Part shown: in pieces, positions 25,280 through 32,992 of the stretch
How positions within the stretch are numbered: the stretch's first letter is position 1
Layout of the letters: each line of letters begins with the position of its first letter
NCBI RefSeq assembly: GCF_014647795.1
Contig: NZ_BMPW01000020.1
Span: 1 to 64,000, forward strand
Origin: Actinoplanes campanulatus
Lineage (GTDB): Bacteria > Actinomycetota > Actinomycetes > Mycobacteriales > Micromonosporaceae
Length of the DNA: 64,000 bases
Reading direction: 5' to 3'
Position numbers and translations under genes: made by a program
The notes under the pieces: generated by a model
The model's input: the letters and a program-made list of their open reading frames with translations, nothing else
Databases searched by the model: none
What the model was told of the DNA's origin: nothing

Positions 25280-26320
25280 CTACCCGAAAGTGAGCACCGG
25301 TTTGACCACCTTGCCGGTGGCGGCGTCGCGGGCGGCGGCCTCGATCTCGGTGAACGGGTACTCGGTGACCAGCCGCTCCACCGGCAGACGGCCGAGCCGG
25401 TGCAGGTCGATGAGCTGCGGCAGGAAGGTGGCCGGGGCGGCGTCGCCCTCGATCACGCCACGGATCCGGATCCCGTTGTACATCACCGTCATGATGTCGA
25501 ACTCGGCCTTCCCGCCCAGGCCGACCAGGGCCAGCGTGCCGCGCCGCCGCAGCGCGCCGATGGCCCGGGTGATCACGTCGGGGCGGCCGGTGGTGTCGAT
25601 CGCGTGGTGCGCTCCGGTCACGTCGGCGTCGGTCGCGCCGAGCGAGAGCGCCAGTTCCCGGCGGGCCGGGTTCGGGTCGACGACGACGACCGTGCAGCCC
25701 AGGGAGACGGCCGCCATCACCGCGCTCAGGCCCACGCCGCCGCAGCCGAAGACGGCCACCGTGTCGCCGGGGGAGGGGCGCAGCACATTGAGGACGGTGC
25801 CGGCGCCGGTCTGCACACTGCAACCCAGCGGTGCGGCGATCAGCGGGGAGAGCGCGGCGGGAACCCGTACCACATTGGTTTGGTATGCGAGGGCGTGTGT
25901 CGCGAAGCTGGACTGGCCGAAGAAGTTGCCGAAGACGGCGGAGCCGTCGAGGCTGAGCGGGCTGCTCCCGTCGGCCCGCGTGCCGCGCATGTTGAGATCG
26001 CTGCGCAGGCAGTAGGCCGGATGGCCGCCGGTGCACTGGTCGCAGCCGCCGCAGCTGCGGTAACTGAGCGCCACCGTGTCGCCCACCCGGACCGAGCCGA
26101 CCGCGGCGCCGACCGCCTCGACGACGCCCGCGCCCTCGTGGCCGAAGACCATCGGGGAGATCTTCTCCGGCCAGCGGCCGCGCATCGCCAGGTCGGTGTG
26201 GCAGATGCCGGCCGCGGTCATCCGGACCAGCACCTCGTCGTCGCGGGGTGGCTCCAGATCGACGTCACGGATGGTGAAGGCCGCTCCGGCCCGCTCGACG
26301 AGGGCCGCCTGGATGCGCAC
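25280..26320 (-). CDS. Zinc alcohol dehydrogenase, aryl-alcohol type
   Basis: 346 residues. Catalytic zinc ligands lie in AAGICHTDLAM and GHEGAGVVEAVG. The structural zinc loop keeps its four cysteines (CGGCDQCTGGHPAYC). The NAD motif is VFGCGGVGLSAVMA. The pattern is close to the class III-like aryl-alcohol and benzyl-alcohol dehydrogenases. It starts with GTG, 3 bp after the DUF4334 gene, and precedes the cupin gene, so the three act together, perhaps in detoxifying an alcohol or aldehyde. Confidence 0.88.
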   Translation of the reverse strand: MRIQAALVERAGAAFTIRDVDLEPPRDDEVLVRMTAAGICHTDLAMRGRWPEKISPMVFGHEGAGVVEAVGAAVGSVRVGDTVALSYRSCGGCDQCTGGHPAYCLRSDLNMRGTRADGSSPLSLDGSAVFGNFFGQSSFATHALAYQTNVVRVPAALSPLIAAPLGCSVQTGAGTVLNVLRPSPGDTVAVFGCGGVGLSAVMAAVSLGCTVVVVDPNPARRELALSLGATDADVTGAHHAIDTTGRPDVITRAIGALRRRGTLALVGLGGKAEFDIMTVMYNGIRIRGVIEGDAAPATFLPQLIDLHRLGRLPVERLVTEYPFTEIEAAARDAATGKVVKPVLTFG

Positions 26321-26323
26321 CGG

Positions 26324-26791
26324 TCACTCCCGCTCGAGCACGAAGTAGTAGTGGCGGCCCTCGTCCAGGACGCCCTTGCCGTTCATCACGCCGAGCAGGG
26401 TGCTCTCGCCGGCCTGTTTGAAGTGGTCGAGCACGGGCTGGCCGTCGTAGACCATGGTGGCCGTGGTCTCGCCGCGGAACTCGACCGGCCACAGGCTGGC
26501 GCCGCCCCTGGCCCGCTCGACGTCGTCGAAGAGCTCGCCGCCGTCGGTGCGGCAGACCAGCGGCGCCACCTCGGTGAGCGAGTCGAACCGCTTGCCGTGC
26601 CAGCGGATCTTCGCCAGGTAGCCCTCGAAGCGGTGGCCGCTGGCGAACTCGCTCCCGCGCCAGGCGCCGAGGATGTCCTCGGGGCGCACCGGTGGCAGGG
26701 CCGCCCACAGGTCGTCGAGTTCGTCGATGGTGGTCTCGCCGCCGGCCGCGCGGATCTCGGCGAGGCGGAGGCGGGCAGCTTCGGCGTCCAT
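26324..26791 (-). CDS. GXWXG/DUF4334 protein
   Basis: 155 residues. The N-terminal part has LGAWRGSEFASGHRFEG, which fits the GXWXG domain, and the C-terminal part, with ATMVYDGQPVLDHFK and GVMNGKG, fits DUF4334. These two domains are normally found together in small lipocalin-like proteins of unknown role. It is the first gene of the operon with the dehydrogenase and cupin. An inverted repeat lies upstream of its ATG. Confidence 0.85.
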   Translation of the reverse strand: MDAEAARLRLAEIRAAGGETTIDELDDLWAALPPVRPEDILGAWRGSEFASGHRFEGYLAKIRWHGKRFDSLTEVAPLVCRTDGGELFDDVERARGGASLWPVEFRGETTATMVYDGQPVLDHFKQAGESTLLGVMNGKGVLDEGRHYYFVLERE

Positions 26792-26806
26792 GACCGGCCT
26801 TCCTTA

Positions 26807-26840
26807 TTGGCGTCCCGCCAATATAAGCCGACGGGACGCC
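26807..26840. promoter_or_regulatory. Inverted repeat before the DUF4334 operon
   Basis: GGCGTCCCG at 26809-26817 is matched by CGGGACGCC at 26832-26840, with an AT-rich spacer (AATATAAGC). The position 18 bp upstream of the start codon suits an operator. The spacer could hold a -10 element. The regulator is unknown; a TetR gene is encoded 1.1 kb away. Confidence 0.55.
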
Positions 26841-26877
26841 GTAAGGCGACAGGCCGGGGCGGCTCCCGGCCGGGATT

Positions 26878-27867
26878 TCAGGCCGCCGCCGTGGCGACCT
26901 CCCGGGCCGGCTCGGCGGGCGCCGTCGCCGGGCGGCGGCGGGCACGCATCGCGCCGGCCAGGCAGAGCAGCGCGCCGACGGCGAGCCAGGCGAGCAGGAC
27001 GATGACCGGCCGGGTGGCGGCGGCGCCGTCGAAGAAGGCGGTTGACCGCAGCAGCGATCCGCCGGCGCCGGGCGGCAGCAGCTGGCCGAGCGCGCCGGAC
27101 CAGCCGGGCAGCATCTGCGGGGCGGTCGCGGCCCCGGACAGCGGGTTGCCGACCAGCATCATGGTCGCCGCCCCGATGCCGACACCGGCCATCCCGAGCA
27201 GGGACTCCAGACCGAGCACGGTGAGCGCGGTGGCCGCGACGGCGAGCCCGATCGCCCCGGCGTTGGCGAGGTAGTCGCCGCCCAGCGAGCCCAGCCAGAA
27301 CTGGAGGATCGCGGCCATCGCCAGGCCGCCGGTCACCGCGAACGCGAGCGCGCCGGCCACCCGGCGGCCGGTGCCGCGGACCCGGGCGGTGAGCAGGACG
27401 GCGGCCAGGATGCCGCCGATCACCAGCGGCAGGGCCCCGGCGGCCAGGCCGGCGCCGCGCGGGTCGTCGGTGGGCAGGGCGGCCAGATCTCGTACGGCGG
27501 TGGTGGGCGCCTGGCCCTCATGGGCGAGCGCCGTGCCGAGGGCCTGGAGGGTCTGGGCGACCGCGGTGCTGGCGGCCGAGGCGGTGATCACCTGGGGCGT
27601 GCCGGAGGTGAGGTCGATCGCGCCGTACGCCTCCCGGTCCTTGATCAGCCGCTCGGCGGCGGCCGTGTCGGTGACGGCGGTGACGTCGAACGCTCCCGGC
27701 AGGCGCTGCTCCAGCGCGGCGGTGACCTGCGCGACGGCGGGGGCCGGACCGGCGACGGCGATCGGGACGTCGTGGACCGAGGACCGGACCGCCGGCCAGG
27801 CGAAGGCGGTGAGCAGCACGCTGATGATGACCGTGAGCAGCCCGACCGTGGCGGTGACCTGCTTCAT
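26878..27867 (-). CDS. Membrane protein, ABC-2/Pip-like
   Basis: 329 residues from the ATG at 27867. One N-terminal helix is followed by an extracytoplasmic domain of about 110 residues, then five or six helices (VIGGILAAVLLTARV and others). That layout is seen in YhgE/Pip-type and ABC-2-type export components. No ATPase is next to it. It is divergent from the TetR gene at 27965 with two operator-like repeats between them, so it is probably the target of that repressor. A much longer frame upstream exists but would run over the operator. Confidence 0.75.
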   Translation of the reverse strand: MKQVTATVGLLTVIISVLLTAFAWPAVRSSVHDVPIAVAGPAPAVAQVTAALEQRLPGAFDVTAVTDTAAAERLIKDREAYGAIDLTSGTPQVITASAASTAVAQTLQALGTALAHEGQAPTTAVRDLAALPTDDPRGAGLAAGALPLVIGGILAAVLLTARVRGTGRRVAGALAFAVTGGLAMAAILQFWLGSLGGDYLANAGAIGLAVAATALTVLGLESLLGMAGVGIGAATMMLVGNPLSGAATAPQMLPGWSGALGQLLPPGAGGSLLRSTAFFDGAAATRPVIVLLAWLAVGALLCLAGAMRARRRPATAPAEPAREVATAAA

Positions 27868-27887
27868 GACGGCTCCTTCGTTAAAGT

Positions 27888-27953
27888 GAACGGTGGTTCG
27901 TTTTAAACGATGGACCCGTTCCGGGTGTTTGTCAAGAACGGTCGTTCGTTTTA
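27888..27953. promoter_or_regulatory. Paired TetR-operator-like repeats
   Basis: Two 18-bp near-identical units lie 48 bp apart: GAACGGTGGTTCGTTTTA at 27888-27905 and GAACGGTCGTTCGTTTTA at 27936-27953. The second contains the perfect palindrome GAACGGTCGTTC variant GAACG-GT-CGTTC (27936-27947). They flank the promoter region shared by the membrane-protein and tetR genes. Confidence 0.75.
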
Positions 27954-27964
27954 GCGTGGGACGT

Positions 27965-28573
27965 ATGCCACGCGTCACCGACGAACACCGGGCCGGCCGT
28001 CGCGCCGAGATCCTCGCCGCGGCCGCCCGGGTCTTCGCCGTCAAGGGGTTCCACGGCGCCTCGATGGCCGACCTGATCACCGAGTCCGGGCTCTCCGCCG
28101 GCGCCGTCTACAGCTATTTCCGCAGCAAGGAGGAGCTGATCGCGGCGGTCGCCGACCTCGCGCACGCCACCGCCGACGACGTCTTCGGCGCGCTGCTCGC
28201 CGACGGGGCCGTGCCGTCCCCGGCCGACGCGGTGGCCACGATGATCACGGCCATCCACGAGCGGCTCGTCGACGGACCGCTGCCGGGCGTGGACATCACC
28301 CGGCTCGGCGTGCAGGTGTGGGCCGAGGCACTGCGCAGCCCCGAGGTGTACGACCGGGCCCAGTGGGTGGTGCTGCGGCTGCGCGGGCACTGCGCCGAGG
28401 TGGCCCGCCGCTGGCAGGCCGCCGGCAACCTGCCGGCCGGCACCGATCCGGACCAGATCGGCGCGGCGATGCTCAGCCTCCTTCAGGGGTACGTGCTCCA
28501 GCGCCTCCTGGTCCCGCTGACCGACCCGTCCGGCTACGTGTCCGGCGTGCGGGCGCTGCTGGGGCAGCCGTGA
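27965..28573 (+). CDS. TetR-family repressor
   Basis: 202 residues. The helix-turn-helix is textbook: RRAEILAAAARVFAVKGFHG, then MADLITESGLSAGAVYSYF, then RSKEELIAA. The C-terminal domain is of the type with VQVWAEALRSPEVYD. It is divergent from a membrane-protein gene and has operator repeats between, so it should repress both. Its stop overlaps the start of a HAD-family gene (GTGA). Confidence 0.9.
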   Translation: MPRVTDEHRAGRRAEILAAAARVFAVKGFHGASMADLITESGLSAGAVYSYFRSKEELIAAVADLAHATADDVFGALLADGAVPSPADAVATMITAIHERLVDGPLPGVDITRLGVQVWAEALRSPEVYDRAQWVVLRLRGHCAEVARRWQAAGNLPAGTDPDQIGAAMLSLLQGYVLQRLLVPLTDPSGYVSGVRALLGQP

Positions 28574-29079
28574 CCGCAGGGCCGCCGGTCTGGCTGCTCG
28601 ACGTGGACGGGGTGGTCAACGCCTTCCGGGGTGGGTGGTACGCCGGGCCGCGGGTGGTGCAGGTCTACTCGGAGGCGGACGCGTACGACTACCGGATCCG
28701 GTACGAGCCCCGGCTCGTCGCGGCGATCCGGCGGGTCCACGAGGACGGGCTCGCCGAGGTGACCTGGTGCAGCACATGGTGCAGCGACGCGGCGGCGCTG
28801 GAGGACGGGCTCGGGCTGCCGAGGCTGCCCCGCGCCTTCGGCGAACCGGTCCCGGGCGATGCCGCCTGCGCCGCGAAACTGGCGGCGGCGCGGCGGGTGA
28901 TCGCCTCCGGGCGGCGCCTGGTGTGGACCGACGACGTCGAGGTGGCCCACCACGCCGGGGAGTCCGCGCCCTGGGAGGCGGACGGCCGGGCGCTGCTGAT
29001 CGGGCCGAACGCCACCCGGGGGCTGCGGCCCGCGCATCTACGGCGGATCCGGGAGTTCCTCGGCGGCGCCGGCGGCTGA
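28570..29079 (+). CDS. HAD-like protein, Swiss Army Knife RNA repair HAD type
   Basis: 169 residues. The HAD nucleophile motif is LLDVDGVVNAF near residue 10, and a late acidic motif is LVWTDDVEV. A tryptophan-rich segment, VTWCSTWCSDAA, lies between. The sequence resembles the small HAD domain described in SAK-type RNA repair proteins, but here it stands alone. It overlaps the TetR stop codon and lies just before the DNA ligase gene. The substrate is unknown; a phosphatase on nucleic acid ends is possible but not shown. Confidence 0.7.
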   Translation: MTAGPPVWLLDVDGVVNAFRGGWYAGPRVVQVYSEADAYDYRIRYEPRLVAAIRRVHEDGLAEVTWCSTWCSDAAALEDGLGLPRLPRAFGEPVPGDAACAAKLAAARRVIASGRRLVWTDDVEVAHHAGESAPWEADGRALLIGPNATRGLRPAHLRRIREFLGGAGG

Positions 29080-29086
29080 GCGAAAT

Positions 29087-29109
29087 TTGTCAGACCCCGG
29101 CCGTACCCT
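29087..29109 (+). promoter_or_regulatory. DNA-damage promoter (PafBC/RecA-NDp type) for ligA
   Basis: TTGTCAGAC, exactly 8 bp, then TACCCT (29104-29109). This fits the mycobacterial LexA-independent damage promoter TTGTCRGTG-N8-TANNNT, differing only in the eighth and ninth bases. The ligase ATG is 7 bp after the -10, so the transcript would be leaderless and induced by DNA damage. Confidence 0.7.
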
Positions 29110-29115
29110 CCTGGC

Positions 29116-31143
29116 ATGGTCAATCGTTCCCCTTCTTCGGGCCTCGCTCCAGTGGGTATCGCCGCGTTCGCCTCCCGAGCCGAGTTCGACCGGGCCGTCG
29201 AGTCGGCGCGGCACGCGGCTCAGGCGTATTACGACACCGGCGACGCGATGATGACCGACGCCGAGTACGACGTGCTCGCCGACCGGATAGCCGCGGCCCT
29301 CACCGAGCATCCGGACTGGGACGACAAGGGCATCACCACCGCCGTGGCCGCGGGGGCCTCGGCGGGCGGCGACGTCCGGCACCCCACCGCGATGCTCTCC
29401 CTCGACAAGATCAAGACGCCCGAGGAGGTGGCCGCGTTCGTCGCCACCCTCGGCGGCGACGGGTGCCTGGTCGAGGTCAAACTCGACGGCCTCGCCCTCC
29501 GCGCGGAGTATGTGGCGGGTCGCCTCGTGCTGGCCGCGCTGCGCGGTGACGGCGCCACCGGCGAGGAGGTCACCGCCCAGGTCCGCCGCGGTGTGACCGG
29601 GCTGCCGGCCGAGCTGACCACCCCCTGGACCGGCGAGGTGCGCGGCGAGGTCTACATGACGGTGGCCGACTTCGAGGCGGCCAGCGCCAACCGGGTGGCC
29701 GCCGGTGGCAAGGCCTTCGTCAACTCGCGGGGCGCGGTCGCCGGGGCGATCCGCAGCATCGACCGGGCCTACGAGGCTCCCATGACCTTCGCGACCTACG
29801 AGATCACCGGCGAGGGGGTCGACCCCGCCGGCAGCCACCTCGGGCGGATGGCACGGGCCGAGGAGCTCGGCTTCCCGGCCGCCTGCCGGCTCATCGACGG
29901 GGTCGGCGGCGAGCTGTTCACCGCCGAGGAGGTGATCGCGGCCATCGAGGCGATCGGGGCCCGGCGATCCGAGCTGGTCTTCCCGATCGACGGCGCGGTC
30001 ATCAAGGCTGATGCCGAGAGCACCCGGCGGCGGCTCGGCCTCGCCTCCCGCACGCCGTACTGGGCGACCGCGTTCAAGTACCCACCGGACACCGCCTCCA
30101 CCGTGCTGCGGGAGATCGAGGTGCGGGTCGGCCGGACCGGGCGGATCAGCCTGCGCGCGATCATCGACCCGGTGCAGGTCGGCGGCACCACCGTCACCAA
30201 GGCCACCCTGCACAACCCGCAGTGGGTCGCCGAGCAGGGCCTCGCCCTCGGGCAGACCGTCGCGGTGTGGCGGGCCGGCGACGTCATCCCGCGGGTCACC
30301 TCGCCGATCGGCGAGCAACCCCACGGGCTGACCCCGTGGGTGGCGCCCGAGGTGTGCCCGCAGTGCGGCGAGCCGTGGGACAGGAGCAGCCTGCTCTGGC
30401 GCTGCCACACCGCCTCGTGCGCGGCGGCGAACGCGCTGGCCTACTGGTGCAGCCGGGAGGCCCTCGACGTGGACGGGGCCGGCGACTCGTTCTGCGACGC
30501 CGTCATCGAGGCGGGGCTGGCCCGCGACGTCGCCGACCTGTATGGGCTCTCCGTCGACGACATCGCCGAGCTGCCGGTCGGCAGGACCGTGGCCGGCGGG
30601 ACGGTCATGCTCGGCCGGGCCAACGCGGAGCGGATCGTCGCGGGGCTGGCGGCCAGCAAGGGGCAGCCGTTCAACCGGGTGGTCACCGGGCTCGGCATCC
30701 GGATGACCGGCCGCAGCGTCGGCCGGTGGCTGGCGGCGCGGTTCAAGTCGATGACGGCGCTGCGCGCCGCCACCGTCGAGGAGATCGCCGAGATCGACAA
30801 GATGGGCCTCATCAAGGCCCAGCACGTGGTGGACGGCCTGGTGGCGATGAGCGACGTCATCGACCGTTTGGCCGCACACGGGCTGACCATGGAGGTGATC
30901 GACGACGGCGGGGCGAAGCCGCTGGCCGGAAAGACGTATGTGGTGTCCGGCTCGGTGCCCGGCTACACCCGCACGACGGTGAGCGAGCGGATCGAGGCGC
31001 TGGGCGGGTCGGCCAGCAGCAGCGTGTCGGCGAAGACCACCGCGCTGGTCACCGCCGAGACCACCACCGCCAAGGCCAAGAAGGCGGTTCAGCTCGGCAT
31101 CCCGGTGATCGACCCGGAGGAGTTCGCGCGCATGCTCGCCTGA
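29116..31143 (+). CDS. ligA: NAD-dependent DNA ligase
   Basis: 675 residues with the full LigA domain order. An N-terminal Ia-type domain binds NAD+, and the adenylation site KLDG is at 122-125 with Lys122 as nucleophile. The OB fold follows, then a zinc finger with CPQC and a second cysteine pair near 430-440, then helix-hairpin-helix repeats and a C-terminal BRCT domain ending PEEFARMLA. It joins nicked DNA using NAD+. The sequence looks divergent from housekeeping LigA, and the damage-type promoter suggests a second, repair-dedicated copy, though only the rest of the genome can show this. Confidence 0.92.
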   Translation: MVNRSPSSGLAPVGIAAFASRAEFDRAVESARHAAQAYYDTGDAMMTDAEYDVLADRIAAALTEHPDWDDKGITTAVAAGASAGGDVRHPTAMLSLDKIKTPEEVAAFVATLGGDGCLVEVKLDGLALRAEYVAGRLVLAALRGDGATGEEVTAQVRRGVTGLPAELTTPWTGEVRGEVYMTVADFEAASANRVAAGGKAFVNSRGAVAGAIRSIDRAYEAPMTFATYEITGEGVDPAGSHLGRMARAEELGFPAACRLIDGVGGELFTAEEVIAAIEAIGARRSELVFPIDGAVIKADAESTRRRLGLASRTPYWATAFKYPPDTASTVLREIEVRVGRTGRISLRAIIDPVQVGGTTVTKATLHNPQWVAEQGLALGQTVAVWRAGDVIPRVTSPIGEQPHGLTPWVAPEVCPQCGEPWDRSSLLWRCHTASCAAANALAYWCSREALDVDGAGDSFCDAVIEAGLARDVADLYGLSVDDIAELPVGRTVAGGTVMLGRANAERIVAGLAASKGQPFNRVVTGLGIRMTGRSVGRWLAARFKSMTALRAATVEEIAEIDKMGLIKAQHVVDGLVAMSDVIDRLAAHGLTMEVIDDGGAKPLAGKTYVVSGSVPGYTRTTVSERIEALGGSASSSVSAKTTALVTAETTTAKAKKAVQLGIPVIDPEEFARMLA

Positions 31144-31173
31144 CACCGGCTCGCGGCGAGATCATCAGGGCCC

Positions 31174-31179
31174 TATCCT
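31174..31179 (+). promoter_or_regulatory. -10 element for the membrane protein at 31186
   Basis: TATCCT is followed 7 bp later by the ATG, so the transcript is probably leaderless. No clear -35 is seen in front of it. Confidence 0.45.
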
Positions 31180-31185
31180 GGCGCG

Positions 31186-32991
31186 ATGCTTACAGAGGGT
31201 TACCGGCTCGCGTGGGAGTCCCGGCGAGTGCTGGCGGCCGTCCTGCTGCCGGTGGTGGCGGTCGCGCTGCTGGTGACGGCGGTGCTGGACCGGTTCGCGG
31301 GTGAGCGGCCGGCGGTCGCCTGGGCGATGCTCGGCGTGCTGGTGGCGGCCTGGATCGTCGGGCTGCTCGCCGGGGCCGGTGCCGTCGTCCGCGGCCTCGG
31401 TGTGATGGGCGCCCTCCGGCGGGCGGTTGCGTTCCTGCCGGTCTTCGCGGCGTGGCTCGCCGCCGTCGGCGGGGCGGTCTACCTCGGCATGCTGATGGTC
31501 GCCGGCACCGGCTCGGTGCCGTTGGTGCTGGCCGTGCTCGCGGCGGGCGGGCTGGTCGCGTCCCGGCTGGTGCTGGTCGTGGCCAGCCGGGCGATCGGGG
31601 ACCGAGACCGGCCGGTGTCCTGGCGGGAGGCGGGGACGTTCCTGCTGGGTGGGGTGGTGGTTCCGGCGTTCGCGGTCTACCTCCTTCCGGACTTCGTGGC
31701 GGAGGTCGTCTTGCTGCCTCTCCTGCTGGTCGCGCAGGTGGGCCTGAGTTCTGGCCTGCACATGCCGCGTCACCCGGCCGTCGCGGCTGATTCGGCGGAC
31801 GCGGCTCTTTCGGCCGACCAGGCGGATCCGGCGGAGTCGGCCGCGGCGGGCTCGGAGCGGGTGGCGGGCCGCAAGGTCCGGGTCTGGCCGGGTGTCGCCA
31901 TGATCACGGTCGCCGTGCTGGTGGCGGGCGGTCCGGCGGTGGCCGGGCGGTTCGGTGGGCCGGTCCGGACCAACGACGGCGGACCGTACGGGCCGGTCGC
32001 GGTGGCCTGGCCGGCCGGGCGGCATCCGGTGATCGTGACCGAGGCCGGGGTCTGGTTCTGCGACGACGACCTGTGCGAGGAGTTCATCGACGTCGACGGC
32101 GGCCCGTCCGCGATCGGTGGTTACGCCACGGTCGGGATCGCCGCCGACGGGACGGTCGTCAAGACGGCTGTCACCGGCGGACCGGACAGCGGCGGGCCGT
32201 TCCTGCACTATGCGCGCTGCGTACCGGAAGGTTGCCGGAACGCCTGGCTGCCGGTGCGGGCGAACGCCAAGGAGAAGCTCGACCCGATGGTGCGGGCCGA
32301 GGCCGCCGGCGCGTCGGCGCCGGACGGCGCGCTGTGGTTCTTCGTGGCCGCGCCGGCCGAGGGCAGGGAACGGGGAGGCTACCGGTTCCGGCTGATCCGG
32401 TGCGCGGACATGGAGTGCGCCGAACCGCAGCGGCACGACATCGGCGTCACCGACCGGAGCCCGGAGGACGGCGACCGCAACGGCACGCGCGCCCGCCTGA
32501 CGATCGGCGCCGACGGCCGCCCGGACGCGGCGTTCTGGACCGGACTGAATGTTCTGCGGTTCAGTTGCGACCCGGTGACCTGTGCGAACCCGCGCGAGAC
32601 TGCCAATGACGACCTCCCGCTCCAGGGCATCTGGAGCACCGCCGGCGACCGGAGCGTCGGCTACTTCGACGGTCGGCTGTTTCAGAACGGGGAGCTCACG
32701 ACGGTCGCCGACGGCAGCCCGGACGGAACGGGTGCCCTGGCCGTCGCCGGATCCTCGGTCTACGTGGCGGCCGCGCTGCCCACCAGGCCGGAGCGGGGCT
32801 TCCACCTGAGCATCGGCGAACCGGCCCGGCACTGGCGGCAGACCGTGTCGCGGTGCACCGGCGGCAGGTGCGACAGCGTGCCGATGGACCGGTACGACGG
32901 CGAACCGCAGCGTGAGCTGGTCGCGGTCGCCGAGGACGGCCGGATCCTGCTGGTCCGCCCCGGGCGCATCGTGCTGCGCGAGGCGCCGTAG
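31186..32991 (+). CDS. Membrane-anchored protein with large outer domain
   Basis: 601 residues. Five or six hydrophobic helices in the first 200 residues are followed by an acidic Ala-rich linker with ADSADAALSADQADPAESAA, one further helix, and then about 350 residues outside. The outer part has repeated short Cys pairs (CDDDLC, CVPEGC, CADMEC, CDPVTC, CTGGRC), one per presumed blade, which suggests a beta-propeller held by disulfides. I do not recognise the family. It is convergent with the NB-ARC gene at 32993, whose stop lies 1 bp away. Confidence 0.7.
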   Translation: MLTEGYRLAWESRRVLAAVLLPVVAVALLVTAVLDRFAGERPAVAWAMLGVLVAAWIVGLLAGAGAVVRGLGVMGALRRAVAFLPVFAAWLAAVGGAVYLGMLMVAGTGSVPLVLAVLAAGGLVASRLVLVVASRAIGDRDRPVSWREAGTFLLGGVVVPAFAVYLLPDFVAEVVLLPLLLVAQVGLSSGLHMPRHPAVAADSADAALSADQADPAESAAAGSERVAGRKVRVWPGVAMITVAVLVAGGPAVAGRFGGPVRTNDGGPYGPVAVAWPAGRHPVIVTEAGVWFCDDDLCEEFIDVDGGPSAIGGYATVGIAADGTVVKTAVTGGPDSGGPFLHYARCVPEGCRNAWLPVRANAKEKLDPMVRAEAAGASAPDGALWFFVAAPAEGRERGGYRFRLIRCADMECAEPQRHDIGVTDRSPEDGDRNGTRARLTIGADGRPDAAFWTGLNVLRFSCDPVTCANPRETANDDLPLQGIWSTAGDRSVGYFDGRLFQNGELTTVADGSPDGTGALAVAGSSVYVAAALPTRPERGFHLSIGEPARHWRQTVSRCTGGRCDSVPMDRYDGEPQRELVAVAEDGRILLVRPGRIVLREAP

Positions 32992-32992
32992 A

